The notes under the pieces: model-generated | Seen by the model: the letters and a program-made list of their open reading frames with translations, nothing else | Told to the model about the DNA's origin: nothing | Databases searched by the model: none | Shown here: positions 15,613-23,603 of the stretch, in pieces | Layout: each line of letters begins with the position of its first letter | Numbering within the stretch: position 1 is the first letter of the stretch | IMG/VR virus record: IMGVR_UViG_3300033997_000107 | Span: 1 to 25,958 of that record | DNA from: a virus | Direction: 5' to 3' (one strand) | Length of the DNA: 25,958 nucleotides | Program-made: the position numbers and the translations under genes

Positions 15613-16076
15613 TCAAATGGCCTGATGGCCTTCCCTTTCCGCTCAGGGAGGGGTACGGCTTCAAGACGGTTGAACCAATGGCCAGGACCGCCCTCCAGAG
15701 CGGCCGGGCACGCTATCGACGGAACTTCAGCGGCGTGCCGGTTGCTCTGGAGGTTTCTTGGCTGTTCACCGCTGAGCAGGCGCGTCTGTTCAAGGGGTGG
15801 TACCGAGACGTCCTGAAAGACGGCGTCAAGTGGTTCGAGTGCGAGCTCAGAACCGAAGAAGGCATTGTTCCGTGCCACCTGCACTTCGAGGGGATCTACG
15901 ACGGTGGCTATCTCGTCGGGCGCGACCACTGGCGCTTCAACGCGACCGTCGTGATGCGAGAGCGCTCGATCATCGATCCTGGGTGGGCTGAGATTCTGCC
16001 CGAGTACATCCTCCTCGCTGACATCTTCGACATCGCGATGAACAGGGAGTGGCCTCGACATGGCGACGGCTCTTGA
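15609..16076 (+). CDS. Minor tail protein, distal-tail-like
   Basis: A 155-residue protein follows the tape measure with an ATGA overlap. Its sequence (LEVSWLFTAEQARLFKGWYRDVLKDGVKWF) is typical of small Pseudomonas siphovirus proteins that start the tail tip after the tape measure, in the place of distal tail/lambda gpM-like proteins. It overlaps the next gene by 17 nt. I assign tail tip assembly from position and general resemblance. Confidence 0.7.
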   Translation: MIKWPDGLPFPLREGYGFKTVEPMARTALQSGRARYRRNFSGVPVALEVSWLFTAEQARLFKGWYRDVLKDGVKWFECELRTEEGIVPCHLHFEGIYDGGYLVGRDHWRFNATVVMRERSIIDPGWAEILPEYILLADIFDIAMNREWPRHGDGS

Positions 16077-16551
16077 GCGGTTCTATGCATCGGATGGGCC
16101 GGATCTTCCGATTGCAACGATCGAGATTACTCGGCCCTCCAGGCCCGATCCGATCCTCATCTGTCAGGGGTTCAAAGACCTGACCTGCATGACAGAAGAC
16201 GGACGGCTACTGACATTCATCGCTGGCGCTATCGACGTTTCGATCCCGAAGCGCGACAACAGCGGGAACCAGAACGTTGGCTTTGCGATCGACAACGTGA
16301 CTGGCTTTGCTCAGCAATATATTGCCGAGGCCATCGACGCCGGAGAGCCGGTCACGCTTGTCCTGCGAATCTACCTCGAAAGCGACCTGACTGCGCCGGC
16401 CGAGCGGCCGTATCGGATGCGCGTGAAAGGGGTCGACTTCGAAAGCCTCTCTGTCCAGGTAGAAGCCGGCTACTACGACCTCATCAACACCGCCGCGCTG
16501 CGCCACATCTACAACGTCAGCGAGTTCCCCGGACTCAAATACTGGCCTTGA
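16060..16551 (+). CDS. Tail tip protein, DUF1833
   Basis: This 163-residue protein resembles DUF1833: a beta-rich N-terminus with IATIEITRPSRPDPI, then ICQGFKDLTCMTEDGRLLTFIAGAIDVSIPKRDNSG and a C-terminal YYDLINTAALRHIYN ending. The family lies between distal tail and NlpC/P60 genes in many siphoviruses, the place of the lambda gpL-like protein. Its stop is 4 nt before the next ATG. Confidence 0.8.
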   Translation: MATALERFYASDGPDLPIATIEITRPSRPDPILICQGFKDLTCMTEDGRLLTFIAGAIDVSIPKRDNSGNQNVGFAIDNVTGFAQQYIAEAIDAGEPVTLVLRIYLESDLTAPAERPYRMRVKGVDFESLSVQVEAGYYDLINTAALRHIYNVSEFPGLKYWP

Positions 16552-16555
16552 TCCC

Positions 16556-16963
16556 ATGCCGAACAGATACCTCACCGCCATCTATACCGAGGGCGGGCGG
16601 GCCCTGCCGTGCCTGGACTGCTGGGGCCTGACGCTCATCGCGCGGGTTGAGCTGTTCGGACTGCCGATGCTGACCGACTTCGGTGGTGTCACGCGACTCA
16701 CCCCGGTTTCGATGCAAAGGGCGTGCGATACGGAGATCCAGCGCGCGCTCGAGCAATGCGAGCCAGGACCTGGGGTCATCGCTGCGGCCTACAGAGGGCG
16801 GCTGCTCGATCACGTAGGTCTGCTGGTCGAGGTGGATGGACGCCTGCGGATTCTCGAAATCAACCCGGGAAGCGGGGTGTCGCTCACACCGCTCCAGAAG
16901 TTCTCCGACAAATATTCCAAGGTGGTCTTCTACCGTGATCGAAATCTACCCATCGCTCCTTGA
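16556..16963 (+). CDS. Tail tip NlpC/P60-type peptidoglycan peptidase
   Basis: This 135-residue protein shows the catalytic Cys in CLDCWGL (C22, preceded by C19), and the His in DHVGLLVE (H86), with a following beta strand (RILEINPGSGVSL). This is the NlpC/P60 layout. Such tail tip enzymes cleave the peptide stem of murein during DNA entry; lambda gpK is the model. It lies between the DUF1833 and TipJ genes as in related tails, and overlaps the next gene by 29 nt. Confidence 0.82.
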   Translation: MPNRYLTAIYTEGGRALPCLDCWGLTLIARVELFGLPMLTDFGGVTRLTPVSMQRACDTEIQRALEQCEPGPGVIAAAYRGRLLDHVGLLVEVDGRLRILEINPGSGVSLTPLQKFSDKYSKVVFYRDRNLPIAP

Positions 16964-19664
16964 CGGAGAACCGCTGGAGCGGCATCCGATCGGCCGCAGG
17001 ATGACGATTCATTCCTGGCTGACCGCGAATTCGCCTGGGTACCGCTGCCACGACGTCCACCCGTTCTCTATCGGTGTTGTCCCCGCTGAGGTTGCGCTCT
17101 GCGATGACCTCACCGACAAGCAGAAAAAGGCCCATGAGGAGTTCATCCATCCCGGTGAGTGGGCCGAGCGCATCATCGACCGCGGCGATATCGTCCGGAT
17201 CTACAAGCTGCCGCGCGGGACCGATCCGTTCACGATCACGGCAGCGCTGTTCAAAGGTGCGCAATCCGTTTTTCGGATGCTCATGCCGCAATTGCCTGGC
17301 ATGCCAACGAACCCAGGGCAGGGCGCGTCGCTCTCTGAAACCAGTGCGCGTGGAAACAAGGTCAAGCTCGGCGATGCGATACGCGAAGTCGCTGGCCGTC
17401 GCCTGATTTATCCCGACTACATCCTGCCGCCCCGGAAGTATTTCGCCGGTCCGCGTGAGCAGTGGACCGAAATGCTCCTGTGTATTGGCCGTGGTCGGTT
17501 CCAGATCGCCGAAGGGGCAGCGAAAATCGGTGACACGTCGTTCCTGGCACTGGGCGCTGATGCCTCTTTCCAGATTTTCGAACCAGGGCAGAACGTCAGC
17601 GGGCACCCGGCATCGGTCTGGTGGCACCTGGTTGAGGAAGTTGGTGCGAGCTCAACTGGTAATGCCGGCATGGACCTGACCGAGAGCTCCAATCTCACCC
17701 CGAACCCGTCGGCAACTACGTTCACGTTTTCCGGAACGAACATCATCATTTCTGCCGGAGCCGGGTCGTTCCCCTCTGACTGGGTTGCGGGGACGATCCT
17801 GCGGGTTGAGGCGATGTACCCCTATTCGGTGAACGATGGCGGCGGGACGAATCGCGACGTCGTGACGGGGGATATCGCTCAGCTCGGGCTGGATGTTGGC
17901 GATGAGATCGAGGTTGTCGGCACCAACGGCGGACTCTACATAGTGAACGACATCACCTCCACGTCGATGACGCTCAACTACAGCAACGGTTCTCCGGCGA
18001 ATGCGCTCCAGACCGGGTCCGGCAGCGCCGCAATCGGCCCGCGCGGACTGCGCTATCGGATCACGTCCTACAGCGCGCAGCAACTCACCGTCGAGCGGCT
18101 GACCAGTGCGGGCGGTGTCGATGTTGACTGGCCAGGATTCACCGCTCTCAATTCGTCTACGTCCCGAGTCACCATTGATCCGACCAGCCTAGAAGGGGGC
18201 TGGCGCGGTCCCTTCCCGGCGTGCCCAGTATCGGAGAAGACCAACTTCGTCGAGATCGACGTATTTTGCCCGGAAGGGCTTTGCGGTGTAGGAAGGGAAG
18301 GGCAGATCTACCAGATCCGCACCTATTACGACATCCAGTGGCGAGACATGGCCATCGGCGGCGCATGGACGACGGTCAGCAAGAACCATGCTGGCAGTTC
18401 TCTCGACCAGCAGGGTTTTACGGACGGCATCTCGCTTCCGTACATGATGCGGCCCGAGTTTCGCATCAGAAAAGTGTTCGTCAACCAGGGCGGCAACTCA
18501 ACATCCGAGTACCGAGACCGCACCCAGTGGTACGGGATGCGCGCGCGCCTCCAGGCTCCATCGTCCTACGCCGGCGTCACGGTAATGGCTGTCCGGTATC
18601 GGTCGTCTGACCGCATCGCGGCGCAGACCGAAAGCCGCGTCTCGGTAGAGGCCACTCGCATGCTCCCAACCCGCCAGGGTGGAGCATGGACGAGCGAGAT
18701 CGCTACGCGAGACATCGTCCCGTTCCTCTGCTACATCGCGAAGGAGCGCGGCTACACCGATGCGGATCTCGATCTCGAAGAACTGGATCGGCTGGACGCC
18801 ATCTGGAAGGCCCGCGGCGACACGTTCGACATGATCTACGAGGACGGTAAGGTCACGGTCGCCCAGATCATGGACGACGTGCTTGCGGCCGGGTACGCCG
18901 AGAAGACCATCAAGCGCGGCGTGATCTCTGCGGCCCGAGACGAGCCAAGGACAACATTCGGGCACATGTACTCGCCGCAGAACATGGATGGTCCACTGAG
19001 GATCAGCATCAGCGCTCCGTCGGAGGACGACTACGACGGTGTTGACGTGGATTTCGTCAACGCCAACGGCTGGATCGAAGATACCGTGCAGTGCCGCCTG
19101 CCCGGCGATGTCGGCAGGAAGGTCGAGAAGATCACGGCTGTCGGTGTCACAAACCGCGATCGGGCCTGGCGCTATGGCATGCGCCGCAGGATGGCACAGC
19201 GATACCGGCGAACCGAGTATTCGTTCGATACCGGCCTCGATGCGCTGAACAGCGAGTTCTGGGATTACGTGGCCCTCGCCGGCGATGTTCCAGGCCCTGG
19301 CCTGGCGCAGAGTGCATACCTGAAATCGTTCGTGATCTCTGGAAGCTCGGTGCTGATCGAGTCCAGTGAGCCACTTGACTGGTCGCTGCTGAACTCGCCA
19401 GCGCTCTACCTGCGGCGCCCAGACGGAACGGTTTCCGGTGGATATCCGGCGTCGAGGATCGACGACTACCGGCTGAGCATTCCCAGCATCGATTTCATCC
19501 CTGATGTTTCTTGGGAGATCGAACCTCCACACCTGCTGCTGGGAAACCCATACCCGGCCCTGATCAGTTCCATCGATCCCAACGGCAATACCTCGGCATC
19601 CGTTCGTGCGGTGAACTATTCTGAAAGAGTATACGATTATGACAATTCATTTGCGCCTGAGTAG
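16935..19664 (+). CDS. Tail tip/host specificity protein, TipJ-like
   Basis: This 909-residue protein is the central tip (lambda gpJ-like) that links tail tube to fibres and takes part in host contact. Early residues (RMTIHSWLTANSPGYRCHDVHPFSIG, FMR MLMPQLPGMPTN region) match TipJ-type proteins, followed by beta-rich repeats through the rest. I use GTG 16935, with AAGGTGG 9 nt upstream, since the frame to 16836 is the NlpC gene in another frame. Its last 28 nt overlap the stop end of the convergent HNH gene, so its C-terminus (YDYDNSFAPE) may have been changed by that insertion. Confidence 0.85.
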   Translation: MIEIYPSLLDGEPLERHPIGRRMTIHSWLTANSPGYRCHDVHPFSIGVVPAEVALCDDLTDKQKKAHEEFIHPGEWAERIIDRGDIVRIYKLPRGTDPFTITAALFKGAQSVFRMLMPQLPGMPTNPGQGASLSETSARGNKVKLGDAIREVAGRRLIYPDYILPPRKYFAGPREQWTEMLLCIGRGRFQIAEGAAKIGDTSFLALGADASFQIFEPGQNVSGHPASVWWHLVEEVGASSTGNAGMDLTESSNLTPNPSATTFTFSGTNIIISAGAGSFPSDWVAGTILRVEAMYPYSVNDGGGTNRDVVTGDIAQLGLDVGDEIEVVGTNGGLYIVNDITSTSMTLNYSNGSPANALQTGSGSAAIGPRGLRYRITSYSAQQLTVERLTSAGGVDVDWPGFTALNSSTSRVTIDPTSLEGGWRGPFPACPVSEKTNFVEIDVFCPEGLCGVGREGQIYQIRTYYDIQWRDMAIGGAWTTVSKNHAGSSLDQQGFTDGISLPYMMRPEFRIRKVFVNQGGNSTSEYRDRTQWYGMRARLQAPSSYAGVTVMAVRYRSSDRIAAQTESRVSVEATRMLPTRQGGAWTSEIATRDIVPFLCYIAKERGYTDADLDLEELDRLDAIWKARGDTFDMIYEDGKVTVAQIMDDVLAAGYAEKTIKRGVISAARDEPRTTFGHMYSPQNMDGPLRISISAPSEDDYDGVDVDFVNANGWIEDTVQCRLPGDVGRKVEKITAVGVTNRDRAWRYGMRRRMAQRYRRTEYSFDTGLDALNSEFWDYVALAGDVPGPGLAQSAYLKSFVISGSSVLIESSEPLDWSLLNSPALYLRRPDGTVSGGYPASRIDDYRLSIPSIDFIPDVSWEIEPPHLLLGNPYPALISSIDPNGNTSASVRAVNYSERVYDYDNSFAPE

Positions 19665-20482
19665 GCTAACTTGGCTCCCTTCTTCAGGTTGTCTTCTGCC
19701 CAAAGAGGTTGAAGATTTGTATAGTGATTCAGTCTGATTACCTCCTCGCTAGAGGATGCAGAGGAAAGCGGGATCTTGTGGTCAATATGCCACAAGTCCC
19801 GATTTTCCCAAGTCATTCCGGGCAGAAACAGAGACTCTATGTGCAATCGCAACGTATCCCAATTGCATCCAAGTATCTCTGCTGTGGATGATGATTTTCC
19901 TATGCCCTGTCTTTTTAGTACTGTCGATATTCTGGATCGAATGCTGCACCTTAATCTAAATATTGGATCTATTCTTCTTCGAGTTTTCATATAGTTGTTG
20001 GCTCTAGAGTTTTCTATTTCTTTGTTTTTCCTGTAGTAATTTCTTCTTTTTTCAATAAGTTTTTGTGGGTTTTCTTCTTTTCTTTTCTTCCATATTTCGG
20101 CATGCCTTCCTTGAATTTTGGATGCCCAAGACTTTGCATGAGCCTTTACCCTATCTTGATTATTCAATTTCCATGATTTTGAGTATTCTTTTAGTCTCTC
20201 TGAGTTATTAAAATAATATGCCTTGCTTTTCAGTCTGATTTTTTCACGATTTTTTTCGCGCCATTCTCTTGTTCTGGAGAGGATTTTTTCATAATTTTGT
20301 TTCTCATATTCTTTCTGCTTTGATCGGATTTTTTCGTAATTCACCTCTCTGTATTTTTTTCGTTTTTCGTTTACGCATGACTTGCATTGAGAGTGGAGTC
20401 CATCCTTTCTTTGCTTATTTTTTATGAACTCTGATACGTGCAGTTCCTCGTTGCAGCTGCTGCATGTTTTTTTGCTTGTCAA
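19637..20482 (-). CDS. Zinc-finger HNH homing endonuclease, very AT-rich
   Basis: This 281-residue protein lies on the minus strand. It has an N-terminal zinc knuckle pair (CSSC and CKSC), a long basic region of about 120 residues with repeated NYEKI/NREKI-like units that likely wraps DNA, and a C-terminal HNH core: LWHIDHKIPLSS, then NHYTNLQPLWAEDNLKKG. The DNA is far richer in A/T than its neighbours, a sign of recent transfer. The start is TTG at 20482, with AGGAGA 5 nt before it. It splits the TipJ gene from the tailspike gene and is best seen as a mobile intergenic endonuclease. Confidence 0.9.
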   Translation of the reverse strand: MTSKKTCSSCNEELHVSEFIKNKQRKDGLHSQCKSCVNEKRKKYREVNYEKIRSKQKEYEKQNYEKILSRTREWREKNREKIRLKSKAYYFNNSERLKEYSKSWKLNNQDRVKAHAKSWASKIQGRHAEIWKKRKEENPQKLIEKRRNYYRKNKEIENSRANNYMKTRRRIDPIFRLRCSIRSRISTVLKRQGIGKSSSTAEILGCNWDTLRLHIESLFLPGMTWENRDLWHIDHKIPLSSASSSEEVIRLNHYTNLQPLWAEDNLKKGAKLAYSGANELS

Positions 20483-20582
20483 TTCAATCTCCTATTCTTC
20501 TGTTGTTAGCTTGGATCTGCCGAGCTACGCATCTAAGAATACTGCAAAGCTATAGATTAACCTGGACAACCATACACAACCT

Positions 20583-20606
20583 AGCCCGCCATAGAGCGGG
20601 CTTTTT
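20583..20606 (+). terminator. Intrinsic terminator before tailspike gene
   Basis: A 7-bp stem AGCCCGC/GCGGGCT with a 6-nt loop is followed by a T-run. It lies 19 nt before the tailspike ATG and would end read-through transcripts from the tail operon, so tailspike expression may need antitermination or a weak promoter in 20483-20582, where I see none that is clear. Confidence 0.8.
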
Positions 20607-20624
20607 CATGCTCGGAGAATTTGC

Positions 20625-22616
20625 ATGACTACGTATGCCACCGGCAATCCGCTTGGCTCCAAAGACCCGCGCGACTTGTACGACAACGCCGAGAACTTCG
20701 ACGCGGCAATGAACGACCGCGTGAACGTGGCGTGGAGTGACCGATTCGGCGTCTCTAGAAAAACCTGGTTTGGAGTCGAACAGCAGGTCAACGACTTCCT
20801 CGCCAACGCCGGCTTCGAGCCGGTGCCGCTGGAGTACGTCGATGGCACTCCGCTGATTGTTGATCGCCCGACTCAACTGATTCAGCGTGACGGGAACCTG
20901 TATAGCGTTCAACTGCCAGCAGATTTCCCGGTCAGCCTCAGCGGGAACTGGGCCACCGACGAGAGTCTGCTGGTTGCCCAGGTCGACCGCTCGCTGCGTC
21001 AGCAGTTGAGAGCTCCGGGTGGCGCCGGAATGATGGGTTACGATCCGGCGGAAACGTACCCATCAGATACGGTTGGGTATGCAATAAATGAGATTGATGG
21101 AAAGGCGGAGGAGGCATCTAACTTAGCGACGACTGGCGCATTCGGTAACGCGCAGATGCTAACCAGAGTCAGGGCGCGAATCTCGGGCGCGCCAACTATG
21201 TATGTTCTTGGTGATTCTATTTCTCATGGAGCTTTTGCCGGGAGAATATACCGGAATGGCTGGGTGAATCTCCTGCGAAGAATGCTATACAACGAGATCG
21301 GCACTCTAACTTATGGATTCACACCGCTGATGTCTCTCGTTGACGGCGCTGGGAATGCATCTAATGAAATCCACTCTATCGATTTCGCAAAAACATCAGG
21401 AACCCACTCTTGGGTTTATAGATCAAATGAAAGCGGATCATATGTTCCTCAAGGGTTATCGTGGGTGTCAAATGAGGTTGGCAATATTATAAGGTCGACA
21501 ATTCCAACATTTCAGGATGCATGCACGGTTTACTACGTCGCAAGGCCTGGAGGGGGAACGTTTGACATAAAAGTTAATGGATCGGTAGTAGCTAGTGTGA
21601 ATACACAGGCCTCAGTTGTAAACGCTTTGCAAGGCCAGGCTGTAACCCTGAAAGATAATGGGTTTGGGAAATGTGTAATCGAGGTTGTTACTACATCTGC
21701 CGCAACTGTTGAATTTTCTGGTTTTTCATATGCTAACGCCTATAGTCAGTCGGCTCTTCATAATTTTTCAAATTCTGGCCGTAGGCTTCGCTGGGTGGAT
21801 GAGTCCGTCATCAGTTCGATGATGGCAGGAACCTCTCTATTCATCATGGCACTAGGTGTCAATGACGCGTCAGACAATGAGTCTGATACGGCGTACTATG
21901 AAGAGTTCGTAAAAAGAATTGATTGGCTGATAAGCTATTCAAATCAAAATAGCGTACCTGTAGTGGTGCCTGATTTTTTGTGGAGTTACCCAGATACAAA
22001 CAATACAAGGAAGCAGCTAAAGCGACTCGCTGACGAGACTCAGGGGCTATACATACCGTTTGCCGATTTCTTTAGAAAAGGATCGCAGTCAGCAGATGCA
22101 AATTATCTTGTAAATACTCTTAAGCTCTTTTCGGATGGTTCCCATCCAAACGTTCATGGGCATAAGTATATAGCGGAGACTATTGCTAAGAAACTCGGCC
22201 TTTCAGTTAGCTCGAAAAAACAAGCGCTCGACTACCATGATTGGTGGATGCCGATATCAATCACAAGCACGACAATAAAAAATGCGGACTTTGGTTCGAT
22301 TCCTCCAAGCAGGGTGATAACTGCAACTCGAAACAATGGCGCGAATGTTCTGTTTAGATTTTATGTCTCTGGCGTCTCTGGTACGTCTGCTGTTGCTTTC
22401 TCTGGAACATACTCATCTGACTCTGGCGTGTTCGTTGACCTTCCAGTGACTGGACAGATGGAGCTTGAGACAAATGGGGCAAGTTCCGGAGTTGTAAGTA
22501 TCTCTCAGGCAGGAATAAAAATAACGCCAAATTCATCGAACACTAAAAGCACTCATCGGTTTGTTGTTAGCGTTGCACGTGGGGAGCGACCGTTTGTTGA
22601 TGGTGTGATTTACTAG
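20625..22616 (+). CDS. Tailspike/tail fibre with SGNH (GDSL) esterase domain
   Basis: This 663-residue protein has two parts. Residues 1-150 (LPADFPVSLSGNWATDESLL, APGGAGMMGYD) form the virion-attachment region common in Pseudomonas tailspikes. Residues about 185-530 form an SGNH hydrolase: catalytic Ser in GDS (196-198), GVND (411-414) and DGSH (504-507) give the Ser, Asn and Asp/His set. The C-terminal 120 residues are beta-rich and probably trimerise or bind the receptor. It may deacetylate O-antigen or capsule. GC content falls sharply after about nucleotide 21050, matching exchange of the host-range part. The exact sugar substrate is not readable from sequence. Confidence 0.85.
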   Translation: MTTYATGNPLGSKDPRDLYDNAENFDAAMNDRVNVAWSDRFGVSRKTWFGVEQQVNDFLANAGFEPVPLEYVDGTPLIVDRPTQLIQRDGNLYSVQLPADFPVSLSGNWATDESLLVAQVDRSLRQQLRAPGGAGMMGYDPAETYPSDTVGYAINEIDGKAEEASNLATTGAFGNAQMLTRVRARISGAPTMYVLGDSISHGAFAGRIYRNGWVNLLRRMLYNEIGTLTYGFTPLMSLVDGAGNASNEIHSIDFAKTSGTHSWVYRSNESGSYVPQGLSWVSNEVGNIIRSTIPTFQDACTVYYVARPGGGTFDIKVNGSVVASVNTQASVVNALQGQAVTLKDNGFGKCVIEVVTTSAATVEFSGFSYANAYSQSALHNFSNSGRRLRWVDESVISSMMAGTSLFIMALGVNDASDNESDTAYYEEFVKRIDWLISYSNQNSVPVVVPDFLWSYPDTNNTRKQLKRLADETQGLYIPFADFFRKGSQSADANYLVNTLKLFSDGSHPNVHGHKYIAETIAKKLGLSVSSKKQALDYHDWWMPISITSTTIKNADFGSIPPSRVITATRNNGANVLFRFYVSGVSGTSAVAFSGTYSSDSGVFVDLPVTGQMELETNGASSGVVSISQAGIKITPNSSNTKSTHRFVVSVARGERPFVDGVIY

Positions 22617-22776
22617 GCTCGCTAAAATATTCGGATGCCATTGCAATGGCGATAAAAAAAGCTGTGCCGATGAGCAGATTGATTATCTCTGTTGATATTT
22701 TTTCTGTTTCATCGGTGCGGATATTGAACATGGCATTCGTATACTCGTCTAAAGTTCTTGCTGATTTGTTTTTCAT
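22567..22776 (-). CDS. Possible small membrane protein downstream of the antitoxin
   Basis: A 69-residue frame lies 35 nt after the antitoxin stop, on the same strand. It has a charged N-terminus, one transmembrane segment (IINLLIGTAFFIAIAMA) and a polar tail, an ordered topology unlike a random frame. It overlaps the last 50 nt of the tailspike on the opposite strand. The ribosome binding site is weak (GGAT). It may be a third gene of the toxin-antitoxin operon. The family is unknown and it could be chance; composition is AT-rich like its surroundings. Confidence 0.4.
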   Translation of the reverse strand: MKNKSARTLDEYTNAMFNIRTDETEKISTEIINLLIGTAFFIAIAMASEYFSEPSKSHHQQTVAPHVQR

Positions 22777-22811
22777 TTTAATTATCCAGTTGAGATTTCG
22801 ACGTAACCAAG

Positions 22812-23090
22812 CTAGCGCAGTTCACGAAGCGTTTCTGGATGCTTGCTTGCAACCTTAATTAAGGTTTTCGCTGCTCCAGAAGGAGACCTTCTACCCTGCT
22901 CCCATTCCTGTAGAGTACGAACGCTAACTCCCAGGAGGAGTGCGAACTCAGATTGCGCCATTCCAACCTTTGCACGAATCTCTGCAATCGGAGAAAGTTC
23001 GACCTGCGTCGAACGGGCGGCCTTCCCCTTCTTCATTTCGTCAATCGAGGCGAGGAGATCGGCCTCGAAGGTTTCAAGTTCCTTATCCAT
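22812..23090 (-). CDS. HTH antitoxin (HigA/NadS-like)
   Basis: This 92-residue protein has an N-terminal charged toxin-binding segment (ELETFEADLLASIDEMKKGK) and a C-terminal Cro/XRE helix-turn-helix at about residues 36-82 (MAQSEFALLLGVSVRTLQEWEQGRR). It starts inside the toxin gene (8-nt overlap), with GAGG 7 nt upstream, so the two are co-translated. The antitoxin should bind and inactivate the toxin and, through its HTH, repress the operon at the palindrome in the promoter. Toxin-first order is typical of higBA-like systems. Confidence 0.88.
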   Translation of the reverse strand: MDKELETFEADLLASIDEMKKGKAARSTQVELSPIAEIRAKVGMAQSEFALLLGVSVRTLQEWEQGRRSPSGAAKTLIKVASKHPETLRELR

Positions 23091-23394
23091 TCATAGCCTC
23101 TTTCAATTTGCTCAAGGTGGATGCTGGTAGGTTATCTAACTTCGACTTTGTGTAGGCTATCAGTAGCCAGATGGCTTGCGACTCTTCGGCGTTGTAGTAG
23201 ATCACGCGCGCGCCGCCGCGCTTACCCATGCCTTGGCGAGACCAGCGAACCTTGCGAAGCCCACCCGATCCTGGGATCACATCTCCGGCCAAGGGGTTGG
23301 CTGCAATCCACGCAATGAACTCCTCCCGTTCGGGATCGTTCCAGATGCCGCCTGCATAGCGCTTGAAAATCTCGGTTTCGATGACTGTTCGCAT
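23083..23394 (-). CDS. RelE/HigB-type mRNA interferase toxin
   Basis: This 103-residue protein carries the RelE-fold signature GSGGLRKVRWSRQGMGKRGGARVIYY at about residues 42-68 and a C-terminal strand-helix (LLIAYTKSKLDNLP), as in ribosome-dependent mRNA endonucleases of type II toxin-antitoxin systems. I choose the ATG at 23394 over the GTG at 23412, because the promoter -10 box lies at 23401-23406, leaving transcription to begin at or next to the ATG. That implies leaderless or near-leaderless translation. It precedes the antitoxin gene. Confidence 0.88.
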   Translation of the reverse strand: MRTVIETEIFKRYAGGIWNDPEREEFIAWIAANPLAGDVIPGSGGLRKVRWSRQGMGKRGGARVIYYNAEESQAIWLLIAYTKSKLDNLPASTLSKLKEAMNG

Positions 23395-23400
23395 GTCATG

Positions 23401-23429
23401 AATATACGGCACTGCCGTATGGCTGGCAA
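23401..23429 (-). promoter_or_regulatory. Toxin-antitoxin promoter (sigma-70 type)
   Basis: Read on the minus strand, TTGCCA (23429-23424) and TATATT (23406-23401) are 17 bp apart, a near-consensus sigma-70 promoter pointing at the toxin gene. The predicted start point falls about 6-7 nt after the -10 box, at the toxin ATG. Confidence 0.75.
23404..23420. promoter_or_regulatory. Palindromic operator of the toxin-antitoxin operon
   Basis: A perfect inverted repeat, ATACGGCA-C-TGCCGTAT, fills the spacer between -35 and -10 and touches the -10 box. It is the natural binding site for the HTH antitoxin, giving autoregulation by blocking polymerase. Confidence 0.78.
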
Positions 23430-23561
23430 GCTGGATGGTGAAATGGGGCGGGATCAGGCGGTCCTGGCGCTGGACTGCGCGTCCCGGCTGGCCGGGCGAT
23501 CATGGAATATCGGTCGCAATCCATTTCGCTTCGCTTGAGTTCGCGTTTCTGCTCGCATGGT

Positions 23562-23570
23562 TGGTATGAT
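23562..23570 (+). promoter_or_regulatory. Extended -10 promoter candidate for the moron gene
   Basis: TGGTATGAT holds a TATGAT -10 box with the TGn extension. No good -35 hexamer stands at the right spacing, which extended -10 promoters tolerate. It points to the gene starting at 23604. Confidence 0.5.
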
Positions 23571-23603
23571 GCGACCTTCCATCAACTTATCTTATGGTGA
23601 ATT

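Noticed and set aside
22637-22650. 14-bp perfect palindrome GCCATTGCAATGGC
   Set aside because: It has no loop, and on the plus strand an A-run rather than a T-run follows, so it is not a terminator there. It lies within the possible small membrane gene and encodes part of its hydrophobic segment.
23394-23412. Upstream GTG start for the toxin
   Set aside because: It lies inside the promoter (upstream of the -10 box) and would not be in the transcript.
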